64,000 bases of DNA from an uncultured Pseudomonadota bacterium (GCA_903889445.1 CAISXF010000079.1:1-64000), one strand, 5' to 3'. Counted from the stretch's first letter, positions 18,277 through 27,449 are shown. Program-made: numbers and translations. The notes: generated by a model not told the origin, from the letters alone.

Positions 18277-19516
18277 AAATCAGTTTGCCTGTTTGAATCG
18301 TGTGCGTCACACGACCTGTTAAAGTTTGTCCCCAAAATGGCGTGTTGATTCCTTCACTTTGCCACAAATCAGCATCAACGCGCCACGCTAAATCAGAGTT
18401 GAAAATACAAATATCGGCTGGCGCGTCAATCGAAAGCGTGCCAGTTTTCAAACCTAAAATGTCGGCAGGTTTTGCATTCAATAACGCCAAACCGTGCGCC
18501 AAATCAATCACGTTTTCAGACACTAATTTCAACAATAACGGCAACAACGTTTCTAACGTCGAAATACCTGCTTTCGTTTCGGGAAATGCCGCGAGTTTGG
18601 AATCTAACAGATGCGGTTGATGGTCGCTACAAATCGCGTCAATCGTGCCATTCAATAACCCTGAGCATAAAAAATCGCGATCTTCTAAACTGCGAAACGG
18701 CGGTACAACGTGATAATTGCTGTCGAATGGAATTACGTCGTTTTCAGTTAAATGCAATTGGTGCATCGACACATCTGCCGTCACATTCAAACCGTATTTT
18801 TTCGCTTGGCGCAATTTAATCACTGCGCGTTTTGAACTCAATTGCCCAAAATGCACACGACAACCAGTCAATTCCGCCAATTCTAAACATTGTTCTAAGG
18901 CAATGGTTTCAGCGGCTTCGGGAATACTTGGCAAACCGTAGCGGGTCGCCATCGCGCCTTCGTGAGCGCAACCGCCATTGCTCAAACCAAATTCATTCGG
19001 ACGATAAACAAATAACAAATCATGACTCGCCGCGTATTCCATTGCGCGGCGCATAATCAGCAGGTTTTTAATCGGAAAGTTACCGTTGCTCATGGCTATG
19101 CAACCCGCTTGTTTGAGCGACAACATCGAACTTAATTCGCTGCCTTCCAATTTTTGCGTCAACGCGCCGATGAAATGGATTTGCGAATAATTGGCGCGTT
19201 CCGCTAATTCTTGCAAATGTTTGACGACTTCGGGCGTGTCAATCGTTGGTTTAATATCTGGTTGCACACAAAATGACGTTACGCCCGCACTTGCTGCTAC
19301 CGCACTTTCTTTCGCTACATTTTGCAAGCGCACACTCAAATCCACAAACCCCGCACAAACGATTTGCCCTGTTGCATCAATGATTTCGTCAGCATAAAAA
19401 TCAGGTGGCGCGTTATCCCACGAAACGATTTTGCCATCTTGAATGTAAATATCGCCGATGAAATCCAGTGCGTTTGCTGCGTCAAGAATTCTACCGTTTT
19501 GAATTTTTAATCCCAT
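18263..19516 (-). CDS. pyrX: Non-catalytic dihydroorotase homologue (PyrC'/PyrX type)
   Basis: A 417-residue amidohydrolase-fold protein aligned with dihydroorotase (start LKIQNGRILDAAN, end GRVTHTIQTGKLIFKR). The metal-binding HxH of active enzymes (GFVDLHVHLR) reads GFVDLSVRLQ, and the region that normally supplies the bridging lysine is also divergent. SDHQPH near the end is partly kept. Such dead homologues are known as structural partners of aspartate transcarbamoylase in pseudomonads. Here the gene is not next to pyrB. It overlaps nrdB by ten bases, which suggests coupling to deoxynucleotide synthesis. Role assignment is by family. Confidence 0.85.
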   Translation of the reverse strand: MGLKIQNGRILDAANALDFIGDIYIQDGKIVSWDNAPPDFYADEIIDATGQIVCAGFVDLSVRLQNVAKESAVAASAGVTSFCVQPDIKPTIDTPEVVKHLQELAERANYSQIHFIGALTQKLEGSELSSMLSLKQAGCIAMSNGNFPIKNLLIMRRAMEYAASHDLLFVYRPNEFGLSNGGCAHEGAMATRYGLPSIPEAAETIALEQCLELAELTGCRVHFGQLSSKRAVIKLRQAKKYGLNVTADVSMHQLHLTENDVIPFDSNYHVVPPFRSLEDRDFLCSGLLNGTIDAICSDHQPHLLDSKLAAFPETKAGISTLETLLPLLLKLVSENVIDLAHGLALLNAKPADILGLKTGTLSIDAPADICIFNSDLAWRVDADLWQSEGINTPFWGQTLTGRVTHTIQTGKLIFKRA

Positions 19517-20508
19517 TCTAAACTTCCACCCGCCGCATAAGACGCATTTTTGCCTTCAAAGAAATTGGTTTCGCCCAAATTCACTTTACTTGCGTCGTCA
19601 AACCACGGAATGGGATTTTTTACGTTATACATCGGTTCCAAACCAATCGAATCGAGGCGTTTGTCGGCTAAACTTTGAATAAAGCCTTCGACAATCGTAT
19701 CGGTCAAACCCAAAACGCCGTCTTGAATAATATATTTTCCCCACGCGATTTCATGTTGGACGGCAAGTTGAATCAACTCGCGGCATTCTTCAATCAATTT
19801 TTCGGTAAAAACATGCGGAATTTCTAAGCGCAACGTTTTCCACATATTGATAAATAAATGCAAATGCGCCTCTTCATCTTTTTGAATCAGCTGAATCATT
19901 TTCGCGCTATTTTTCATCAAGCCTTGACGTTCCAACGTGTAAAACGTCAAAAAACCATTGAAGAAATAAATCCCTTCGAGCGCGATATTTGCGACAACCG
20001 CTTTAACAAAATTCTCTTCTGAAAAACCCGAACCTAAAATTTCCGACGAGCGCGTGATGTACTCATTTTTCTCGGCTAAAACGGGATCAGTGTCGAACAT
20101 CCAATAAATTTCATCGGGGTCAAAGCCAATCGATTCAATAATTTGCGCGTAAGACAAAACGTGTTGCGCTTCTTCCCACGCTTGGCGCGTGATGCACATT
20201 GAAACTTCAGGCGAGGTAATGTATTTGCCGATATTTTTGGTTAAATTGTTAAGTTGAATCCCATCCAAATTACTCAAAAACGCCAACGCTTTTTTGTACG
20301 AATTCAAATTACCGTCGGTTAAATGTCCCATCGCATATTGTTTTGCATCTTCGGACAAATCCACTTCGCGCTGATCCCACGCATTATTTTGTTGCTGTTC
20401 CAACAATTGCATCGCCCACGCATATTTCACGGGGCGAATTTGCATCAAATTATTGACAGGGCCATTGATTAACTTTCGGTCGTTGATGCTAAATCGTTTT
20501 TCACTCAT
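19507..20508 (-). CDS. nrdB: Ribonucleotide reductase class Ia, beta subunit
   Basis: A 333-residue R2 protein that carries the diiron-tyrosyl radical cofactor. Metal ligands are visible in EEAQHVLSY (Glu, His and the radical Tyr four residues after the His) and in KDEEAHLHLF. I take ATG 20508 (MSEKRFSIND) as start; the frame extends upstream into the nrdA intergenic space without homology. It follows nrdA after 67 bases and partners with it to reduce ribonucleoside diphosphates. Confidence 0.95.
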   Translation of the reverse strand: MSEKRFSINDRKLINGPVNNLMQIRPVKYAWAMQLLEQQQNNAWDQREVDLSEDAKQYAMGHLTDGNLNSYKKALAFLSNLDGIQLNNLTKNIGKYITSPEVSMCITRQAWEEAQHVLSYAQIIESIGFDPDEIYWMFDTDPVLAEKNEYITRSSEILGSGFSEENFVKAVVANIALEGIYFFNGFLTFYTLERQGLMKNSAKMIQLIQKDEEAHLHLFINMWKTLRLEIPHVFTEKLIEECRELIQLAVQHEIAWGKYIIQDGVLGLTDTIVEGFIQSLADKRLDSIGLEPMYNVKNPIPWFDDASKVNLGETNFFEGKNASYAAGGSLEWD

Positions 20509-20575
20509 TTTGTGTTTTTGGTTGAGGTTAAAATTGAACGGACGACAGATTTCACTGCCGCCCGTATTTGAAAAA

Positions 20576-23500
20576 TTACTGACAGGCTTCACATTCAGAA
20601 TTATCGATAGAGCAAAGAAGGACAGGGGATTCATCTTCTTTAATGACTTCTTCGTAAGACAATTCGGAAATTTGTTGCTTCAAATAGTAAGTGGATTTAA
20701 GCCCAAGCTCCCACGCCAAGAAATACCAATCTGAAATCACATTGCCTTTCACGTTAGCACGTTTAAACAAATTCACCGACTGTGATTGGTCGATATATTT
20801 TTGACGAACAGCCGCCGCTTTAATCAACCATGTTTGGTCAATTTCAAACGCGGTTTTGCACAATTCTGGGCGGTTATGACGCATCGCAGGATCAACCACT
20901 TTGAATTTTCCTGATTTGTTTTCTTTCACAAACACTTGTTTGTAAATTGGCTCGATGCACGGTGTTGTGCCGACAATGTTTGCAATCGTGTTGTGATTCA
21001 CCATACCATTCGCCACATATTCATGCTCGTTCGGCACTTCAATATCAAACGTTGGAACAGCTTCTTTTTGTGGCACGTTTGAAATCACAGGCAACAACAA
21101 AATACCTTCTGACATCAACTGCCACGCTAAGGTGTTTTTAACGTCTTCATATTCAATGGCTAATTTTTCAAGCGCGTGAAACGATAAATGACCTTGACGT
21201 TTTGCGGTCGCCAAAAATGTTTTGGTGAATTTACTTAATCCGCGAAGAGCTTGAACTTCAGTAATCACTTTTTTGCCGTTCACGCACAAGCCTCTCAAGC
21301 TATCTCGTTCTGAACATTTATAAGCAGATACTTTTGATAAAGGTTCGCTCGAATGCCAACCAACTTCACTTAGAAATTTCACGGTGTGACTCGCGTTGGA
21401 GATTCTGACGCGATGAACGTCACGATAACCAAATGACCCAGGCTGTGATTTAATCCGTTTCGTCATATAACCCAATGCCCATAAAAGCGCGTGGAGTTGT
21501 GACGCTAAAGTTTCGCTCACCGTGCCAATTTCAACAACAGGCGAACCGCGTTCTTGAAACGTCAATGAACCATAGGTGAACAAACCTTGTAAAAATTTTG
21601 CAATAATCGTTCGTGGTGACATTCTAATTTTGAGTGGAATGAACGCGCCAGCCGCTCCTTCGCCGTTATTACCGCTCGGTTTTGTCCACAATTCTTCGAC
21701 AAATAATCTTCCGAGTTCAACCGAATAAAAACATAACGTTGTCACGCCCTGCGAGTGTTCATCCGCTGAATAAACGCCCCACGCTTTACCGATATTTCGC
21801 AACACGTCTAAAAATTCAACGTTGTTTTCATTTAGACTGATTTTTACACCTTCCGGCGTGCCGTCAGTTTTGTATTTAACGTAACCATTTGCCATATACG
21901 CGCCTAAAAACACTGCCATATCGTCATCAAGCAAAGCGGGGAGGGCGGTTTCTTTTGAATTTATGCCTTGTTCGCCCAATGTAATTATCGGTTGAATTTC
22001 AGTGGCTTCGTAGCCACCTAAACGGTGCGCGACTAAATCATCCACAGCGATGTCTTTTAAAAATTTCCATTCCAGTTTGTTTGCAGACGATAACACTTTT
22101 AAACGGTGCGAATCCGTGCCGGTGACAGCGTGACCGTTTGCCGTTGTAATGGTTCTAACGTTGTGAACACCGTTGCAATAAAACTTACTCGCTGGACTGT
22201 TCGCCGATTGTTGATTAACCACTAAATCAATCGCTTGCCATTGCTCGCCATTCACATCGCCAATTTCGTCCATTCGTAACAAACCGTTTTGTCCTGCAAC
22301 CAACGTATCTGCGGTAACGCAAGCCGTGGGTGCAATCGCCATACAGTTTGAATTTCGCATACCGTGCTGTTGAATTTCAGTTCGCAACGTATCCCATGAT
22401 TCCGCATCACGGCTTCCGTGTCGCCATTCGTCAGGTAATTGTCGAGCGGTATCAATCGGCAAAATGCCGTGCGCCCATTTTGAGCCTTCGTAACTACTGT
22501 AATGCCCTTTTTCTTTGGCGATTTCCATGGATGATTTGATTGCCCAATACGAGAAATCTTCAAATACAAAATCCGTTAAACGCAAATGTTCGTCCGATTC
22601 CCAATCGATGCCTTGCGAAATAATGTAATCCGTCCATCCCATCAAACCCAAACCAACTGGACGATGTTTTAAGTTTGAACGTCGCGCTTTTTCAGTCGGA
22701 TAAAAATTCAAATCGATGACGTTATCGAGCATTCGCATCGCAATCGGAATCACGCGCGGGAAATCCGCTTGCGTGCAAACTGAAACGTTAATTGAACCCA
22801 AATTACAAACGGCTGATTCTTCGTCGCTCGTATTCAGCGATATTTCTGAACAAAGATTACTTGAGCGAATAATCCCCACATGATTTTGGGGATTACGGCG
22901 ATTGTGTTCATCTTTGAAAGTGATTAACGGCGCACCGGATTCGACCAATGCCGTGATAATCCCTTTCCACAATTCCATTGCGTCGATAACTTTAATCGCG
23001 TCGCCACGTTCTTCAGCCGCCAAATAATTGCGTTCAAATTCTTCCCCGTGGGTTTCACACAATTCGACGTTTTTGTGCGAACAAAATAACGACCATTTGG
23101 CGCGGGCTTTGACGCGCTTCATGAATAAATCGTTTGCCCAAATGTACGGGAAAATTTCACGCGCCCTTAAACGTTCATCGCCGTTGGGTTTTTTCAAATT
23201 GATAAAACGTTCGATGTCGCCATGCCACGGCTCTAAATAAGCGGCGAAAGAACCATTGCGCTTGCCTCCTTGGTTAACAGAAACGGCGGTATCGTTGAAA
23301 ACTTTTAAATAGGGGACAACGCCTGACGACATGCCGTGCGTACTGCCAATGCCCGCGCCAGCAGGGCGAACGCGCGTCCAATCGGTGCCGATGCCGCCTG
23401 CAAATTTTGAATACAACGCACATTCTGTCATCGTCGCAAAAATGCCTTTGCCGAAATTTACGCCGTCTTGTTCTTCCCAAATCGAATCGTCAGTTGTCGT

Positions 23501-24151
23501 GACAAAGCATGAACTCATTTGTGAGAATTTCGTTCCTGAATTGAAAAGGGTCGGTGTTGAACTCACAAATTCAAATTTCGACAGCACATTATAAAATTCA
23601 ATCGCCCAGCTTGTGCGTGTTTCCGGTGTTTCATTAAGAGCGATGCCCATTGCGACGCGCATCCAAAAATGCTGCGGCATTTCAATAAGTTTTTGATTTT
23701 CATCACGCAATAAATAGCGATCATAAACCGTTTGCATTCCTAAGTATTTGAACAAATCATCACGCGAAACATCGATAGCAGCATTTAATGTTTCTAAATC
23801 AAATGATTGCATTTCTGGTTTAATTTTATCTAGCAAAATCGCGTTTGAAATATAAACCGATAACGTTGGGTAATCCGTGTGTTGTGTGACTTCTTTATAA
23901 ATTTGTTGCAATAATAAACGGGCGGCGGCGAATTCATAATCAGTTTTACCGACATCAATCAAACTCGCCGCGCTGTTGACGAGAGCCGTGTGAATTTGCG
24001 CGGTTTTGATGCCATCGAAAAATTGAATATGGGCATTAGTTTCGATTTCGGACAATGAAACCTCTAAACCATTGCACGCCCATTCGACCGCTTTGTGGAT
24101 TTTGGCAATAGCGATTTTTTGGGTTTCACCATTTCGTTTGACTACAATCAT
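20576..24151 (-). CDS. nrdA: Ribonucleotide reductase class Ia, alpha subunit, containing an intein
   Basis: 1191 residues, made of about 747 residues of NrdA and a 444-residue in-frame intein (residues 611-1054). The N-terminal ATP-cone (VVKRNGETQKIAIAKIHKAV) and the catalytic barrel with SNLCSEISL, AVCNLGSINVS and MAIAPTA are intact. The redox-active tail ends CSIDNSECEACQ. Splicing would join MAIAPTA to TIANIVGTTPC, restoring the conserved loop. Upstream are two NrdR-like boxes; nrdB and the dihydroorotase homologue follow. Function depends on splicing. Confidence 0.96.
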   Translation of the reverse strand: MIVVKRNGETQKIAIAKIHKAVEWACNGLEVSLSEIETNAHIQFFDGIKTAQIHTALVNSAASLIDVGKTDYEFAAARLLLQQIYKEVTQHTDYPTLSVYISNAILLDKIKPEMQSFDLETLNAAIDVSRDDLFKYLGMQTVYDRYLLRDENQKLIEMPQHFWMRVAMGIALNETPETRTSWAIEFYNVLSKFEFVSSTPTLFNSGTKFSQMSSCFVTTTDDSIWEEQDGVNFGKGIFATMTECALYSKFAGGIGTDWTRVRPAGAGIGSTHGMSSGVVPYLKVFNDTAVSVNQGGKRNGSFAAYLEPWHGDIERFINLKKPNGDERLRAREIFPYIWANDLFMKRVKARAKWSLFCSHKNVELCETHGEEFERNYLAAEERGDAIKVIDAMELWKGIITALVESGAPLITFKDEHNRRNPQNHVGIIRSSNLCSEISLNTSDEESAVCNLGSINVSVCTQADFPRVIPIAMRMLDNVIDLNFYPTEKARRSNLKHRPVGLGLMGWTDYIISQGIDWESDEHLRLTDFVFEDFSYWAIKSSMEIAKEKGHYSSYEGSKWAHGILPIDTARQLPDEWRHGSRDAESWDTLRTEIQQHGMRNSNCMAIAPTACVTADTLVAGQNGLLRMDEIGDVNGEQWQAIDLVVNQQSANSPASKFYCNGVHNVRTITTANGHAVTGTDSHRLKVLSSANKLEWKFLKDIAVDDLVAHRLGGYEATEIQPIITLGEQGINSKETALPALLDDDMAVFLGAYMANGYVKYKTDGTPEGVKISLNENNVEFLDVLRNIGKAWGVYSADEHSQGVTTLCFYSVELGRLFVEELWTKPSGNNGEGAAGAFIPLKIRMSPRTIIAKFLQGLFTYGSLTFQERGSPVVEIGTVSETLASQLHALLWALGYMTKRIKSQPGSFGYRDVHRVRISNASHTVKFLSEVGWHSSEPLSKVSAYKCSERDSLRGLCVNGKKVITEVQALRGLSKFTKTFLATAKRQGHLSFHALEKLAIEYEDVKNTLAWQLMSEGILLLPVISNVPQKEAVPTFDIEVPNEHEYVANGMVNHNTIANIVGTTPCIEPIYKQVFVKENKSGKFKVVDPAMRHNRPELCKTAFEIDQTWLIKAAAVRQKYIDQSQSVNLFKRANVKGNVISDWYFLAWELGLKSTYYLKQQISELSYEEVIKEDESPVLLCSIDNSECEACQ
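20990..22321 (-). mobile_element. Intein in NrdA with degenerate LAGLIDADG endonuclease domain
   Basis: Begins with Cys (CVTADTLVAG, block A), has the block B motif VTGTDSHRL, and ends in VNHN followed by Thr as the +1 extein nucleophile, with block F in FDIEVPNEHEYVANG. This is a complete splicing set. The central part has two LAGLIDADG-like helices, FLGAYMANGYV (21880-21906) and FLQGLFTYGSL (21561-21600). Neither carries the acidic residue that ends an active motif (Asn in the first, Tyr/Thr in the second), so the homing nuclease is probably dead while splicing should work. Confidence 0.93.
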
Positions 24152-24526
24152 GTTCGATTACCTTGGTTAAAATGTTTTTAATTTGAAGCGGAATAGGGAA
24201 GTGATTTCGCGTTTTGGGGCGTTGCGGGGATTTGTGCTAAAAAGCCGTTTATCGCAATATGTAGATTGTATATTCAAAATAAGCACAAGATGTAGGATTT
24301 CATGATTTTAATTTTCGGCAATAATGAAAATCAACGAGTTGGCAATTTTGGAATCGGTAGAGGACGGCATTTTATAACGCGACATTATTTATTTAACACA
24401 ATAACCATTATGCGAAGTCTATTATTACTATTTTGGAACTAGCAAATTACGGATTTTCATCGTGTTTCAAAGTCTTACCAGTGTTAAAATATCCGCTGTT
24501 CTTTTAACTTAACTTTTGAAATAATT
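24152..24526. other. Divergent intergenic region between nrdA and a membrane cytochrome gene
   Basis: This 375-base AT-rich region separates nrdA (minus) from the cytochrome gene (plus). Apart from the NrdR-like boxes at 24252-24298 I see no gene, no RNA structure and no repeat. It must hold divergent promoters, but I could not choose -35/-10 pairs with confidence. Confidence 0.6.
24252..24298. promoter_or_regulatory. Tandem NrdR boxes upstream of nrdA
   Basis: Two 10-base cores, CAATATGTAG at 24255-24264 and CAAGATGTAG at 24286-24295, resemble the NrdR core CwATATaTwG. They are 31 bases apart, the three-turn spacing typical of NrdR operators. They sit about 100-145 bases before the nrdA start. 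NrdR represses nrd operons when (d)ATP is plentiful. nrdR itself is not in the window. Confidence 0.65.
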
Positions 24527-25498
24527 ATGCCGCCTTACGTTTCACCACCCGAAGAAATCGATGATATTCCTGTCAAAGCAATTCCTAAATACATTCCGCT
24601 TAAAGATCACGATACGCCAGTTAAAGTGTTATTCACTGGCTACCTCTGCACAGTCGCAGTGGGTTATTTATTCGCTATTATTCAAATTCTATTTACGCAC
24701 GGTATGGCAGACGGAAAATTCGGTTTATCCGTTGATGATATTGTGTACAGCTATTACGGCAACCGTTCCGGTACAGTTTTAGAAACAAAATTGAATGGTT
24801 CTATGAAAGATAATGCCACGGAACAAGAACGTTTTGACATCATTCAATGGGTGCGCGACGGTGCGGATAAAGACGATTACATCGATAATGGAATCCAAAA
24901 AGTCGTTGAAAATAAGTGTGTTATGTGCCACAACAAAGACGCGGGCGGCTTGCCAGACTTGTCAAAATTTGACACGGTAAAAGCTCTCAGCGCACAGGAT
25001 ACAGGCGCAACTTTTGCCTCGTTAACACGCATTTCACACATTCATTTGTTTGGGATTAGCTTTATTTTTATGTTTGTTGGTATCATTTTTAGCTTTGCCG
25101 AAACAACAAAAACTCGCTTGAAATGTATTGCAATTGGAATGCCTTATGTGTTTTTGATTGCCGATATTTTGTCTTGGTGGCTGACCAAAATTCACCCCAT
25201 GTTTGCGATGCTTGTCATCCTTGCAGGTATGGGAATGGGCGCGTCGTTTGTCTATATGTGGGTGGTTTCGCTACTTGAGATGTGGCTCTATAAACCCGTT
25301 TTTGTCAGTGGTTTAGGCATTCATTATTTGCAATGGCGCGACAATGTTAAATCTGAGATTATTGGCAAAATTGCGGACTACCTTTTCAAGTTAGTCAGAA
25401 AAATTCACCCGATTTATATTGCGAAAAAAAGCTGGGAAATTGCCCTGCCCTTGCTGAAAAAATTGTGGGACTTTTTACTGAGTAAAATCAAAAAATAA
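24527..25498 (+). CDS. Integral membrane protein with one c-type heme motif
   Basis: The 323-residue protein has a membrane helix at about 33-56, then a soluble domain with a CVMCH heme-binding motif at 131-135 followed by MCHNKDAGGLPD, as in small cytochromes c. About four further hydrophobic helices follow (residues 168-190, 203-218, 224-255), and a Lys-rich cytoplasmic tail ends it. The heme domain should face the periplasm. Paired His residues in RISHIHLF and IHPMF could be extra heme ligands. I do not know the partner enzyme. It is followed by an intrinsic terminator, so it appears monocistronic. Confidence 0.75.
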   Translation: MPPYVSPPEEIDDIPVKAIPKYIPLKDHDTPVKVLFTGYLCTVAVGYLFAIIQILFTHGMADGKFGLSVDDIVYSYYGNRSGTVLETKLNGSMKDNATEQERFDIIQWVRDGADKDDYIDNGIQKVVENKCVMCHNKDAGGLPDLSKFDTVKALSAQDTGATFASLTRISHIHLFGISFIFMFVGIIFSFAETTKTRLKCIAIGMPYVFLIADILSWWLTKIHPMFAMLVILAGMGMGASFVYMWVVSLLEMWLYKPVFVSGLGIHYLQWRDNVKSEIIGKIADYLFKLVRKIHPIYIAKKSWEIALPLLKKLWDFLLSKIKK

Positions 25499-25521
25499 TC
25501 CTCGTTTTTAACTTTTCATCT

Positions 25522-25560
25522 GCGCGGTAATTGATTCATTGATTATCGCGCTTTTCTTTT
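25522..25560 (+). terminator. Intrinsic terminator after the membrane cytochrome gene
   Basis: GCGCGGTAAT pairs with ATTATCGCGC (one G-T pair) across a short loop, followed by a T-rich run. It lies 24 bases after the stop codon and just before tusD. Confidence 0.7.
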
Positions 25561-25569
25561 TGAGCTATT

Positions 25570-25926
25570 ATGAAATTTGCTATTCAAATCAATACCAGCC
25601 CTTACCATTCGTCCGCCAGTTTGACCGCCTTTCGTTTTGCGTCAGCGATTTTGGCGCAACATCATGAAATTTTCCGCGTGTTTTTTTACCACGACGGCAT
25701 TTATCACGCGCTTAAATCGGCAAATCCACCCGATGACGAATTCTCACTTTTTAAAGGTTGGAGCGAACTCGCTCACAAACACGATTTAGATTTAGTCGTG
25801 TGTATTTCAGCGGCACAACGACGCGGTTTGATTGATGAAAATGTGGCGGACGGTTTTCGATTGGGCGGTTTGGGGCAGTTGCTCGAAGCGACGATTTTAG
25901 CCGACCGTTTTTTAGTTTTTGAGTGA
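25570..25926 (+). CDS. tusD: Sulfurtransferase complex subunit TusD
   Basis: A 118-residue DsrE-fold protein. The start MKFAIQINTSPY and the active-site region VVCISAAQRRG, with the conserved Cys, match TusD/DsrE. TusBCD relays persulfide from IscS via TusA and TusE to MnmA for 2-thiouridine in tRNA; homologous DsrEFH functions in sulfur oxidation. tusC follows at once. No tusB is present, so it is unclear whether a full BCD hexamer can form from this locus. Confidence 0.88.
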   Translation: MKFAIQINTSPYHSSASLTAFRFASAILAQHHEIFRVFFYHDGIYHALKSANPPDDEFSLFKGWSELAHKHDLDLVVCISAAQRRGLIDENVADGFRLGGLGQLLEATILADRFLVFE

Positions 25927-25927
25927 A

Positions 25928-26290
25928 ATGATGATGAAACGTTTTTTATTTGTGCTTCGAAAATCCAGTTACGACGGGCTTTATGTGCAGGAAATGCTGG
26001 ATATTATTTTAACGACGGCGGCATTTGAGCAAGAAGTGAGCGTGTTATTTTTGGACGATGCTGTTTTTCATTTAAAAGTGAATCAAAATGCCCAAAATTC
26101 AGGTTATAAAAATACTGCAATGCTATTTGAAATTTTGCCGACTATGGACGTGAATGCTATTTTTGTTGAAACGGAATCGCTACTTGAACGCGGTTTGAAT
26201 GCAGAAATGTTAACGCAATCGGTACAATTCAAATCACGCGCCACGATTGCTGATTTCATGGCGCAATTTGATGTTGTTTTTGCAGGCTAA
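25928..26290 (+). CDS. tusC: Sulfurtransferase complex subunit TusC
   Basis: A DsrF/TusC-type protein of 120 residues (KRFLFVLRKSSYDGLYVQEMLDIIL near the start, FDVVFAG at the end, full family length). I start at ATG 25928, one base after the tusD stop; two more in-frame ATGs follow at once, so the exact start is uncertain. Its last 35 bases overlap the 3' end of the convergent jetD. The usual next gene tusB is absent and the Wadjet operon takes its place. Confidence 0.88.
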   Translation: MMMKRFLFVLRKSSYDGLYVQEMLDIILTTAAFEQEVSVLFLDDAVFHLKVNQNAQNSGYKNTAMLFEILPTMDVNAIFVETESLLERGLNAEMLTQSVQFKSRATIADFMAQFDVVFAG

Positions 26291-27449
26291 TTTCCAAATA
26301 ACTATAACTCACGCGCTCTTGTTCTAAGCGAATATGATGCGTTTTTAACGTTTGAAAAACGGCTTGTTCAGCTGCCGTTAAATTCGTTAATTCATGTGAA
26401 ACAGTTTTATCTTCTGGTTCTTTCGTCCACAAATTTTCAAATTTCATTAGCGTTTTGTTATCCATCAAAAACGATTCTGTTTCTGGAAAATAACCGCGCA
26501 TTCGAGACAAAATCGCAAAACCATGACTGTCCAAATCGCCCCAATAATAGATTTTTACGTTTTTCAAAAGTTGCGCCTGAGCGAGTAAATCGACTGCGTA
26601 ACCTAAGCGAAAAATCACCAGCGCATTTTCAACGTGTGGAAACGCTAAACCGTTAATTTTATTTTCGGTGATAAAAACAGCGTTAATCGGCAATTCAAGC
26701 TGATTAAATTCAAGCAAGCTCAACGTCAAATCCATCAATCCACAAATCGCCAAACGCTTGTCTAAAATCCGTAATCGAATCTGCGGCAATTCGTAACGCA
26801 AACCATAACGGCGTTCAAATCCATGATTACTCAATCCCGTGATGGTCAAATTACGCGCGGTTTCTGGCAAAATTACATCGAGAATTTCAGTCAAAATCGC
26901 CGTGTTATTTTCGATAAATTTCGTATCCACGCCCACAATATCAAGTTGCCGAATATACACATCAGGTCGCGGATGCTGCATAAAATAATCACAAACCGCC
27001 AGCAACGAAAACCAAACCGTCGCAAAATTCATCAGTTTGAACGGGTAACGATTCAACCAATTTTTTAACGTTGAAAAGCGTTGCAATGTTTTCTCCGCCA
27101 ACGTTTTAAATTCTGAAAATTCGTCACCGTGACGCACATAACGCAAAAAAATCGCTTCATTTTCAAATTCAACCGCAACGGGGATTTTTTGTTCGCCCAA
27201 TTGCCGATGATTCACGACGCTATGCAAAATCGTAAAACCATGTTTTTTGCTTTGTTCATTCAACGCATAAATCGCCTCTTGAACCGCAGAAAATTCCGTC
27301 AATAAAACTTTCGATGACCAACTCGGCAACGAAATCATCACAGGAAAACACACGCTATTCTCTAAAAATGCACGATGTAAATCCCCGCGTTGCCAGATTT
27401 TCGCCGCTTGTTCGAGAACGTATTTAGACGGGATTAACTCACGCGCCAT
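26256..27449 (-). CDS. jetD: Wadjet protein JetD, Toprim-type nuclease subunit
   Basis: JetD cleaves DNA after loop extrusion by the JetABC SMC complex in Wadjet anti-plasmid defence. The 397-residue protein has the DUF3322-like N-terminal part (ISLPSWSSKVLLTEF) and the DUF2220/Toprim-like C-terminal part with the acidic catalytic signature YYWGDLDSHGFAILSRMR. It overlaps jetC by 11 bases and is last in the operon, running into the 3' end of tusC. Length and motifs look intact. Confidence 0.93.
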   Translation of the reverse strand: MARELIPSKYVLEQAAKIWQRGDLHRAFLENSVCFPVMISLPSWSSKVLLTEFSAVQEAIYALNEQSKKHGFTILHSVVNHRQLGEQKIPVAVEFENEAIFLRYVRHGDEFSEFKTLAEKTLQRFSTLKNWLNRYPFKLMNFATVWFSLLAVCDYFMQHPRPDVYIRQLDIVGVDTKFIENNTAILTEILDVILPETARNLTITGLSNHGFERRYGLRYELPQIRLRILDKRLAICGLMDLTLSLLEFNQLELPINAVFITENKINGLAFPHVENALVIFRLGYAVDLLAQAQLLKNVKIYYWGDLDSHGFAILSRMRGYFPETESFLMDNKTLMKFENLWTKEPEDKTVSHELTNLTAAEQAVFQTLKTHHIRLEQERVSYSYLEISLQKQHQIAP

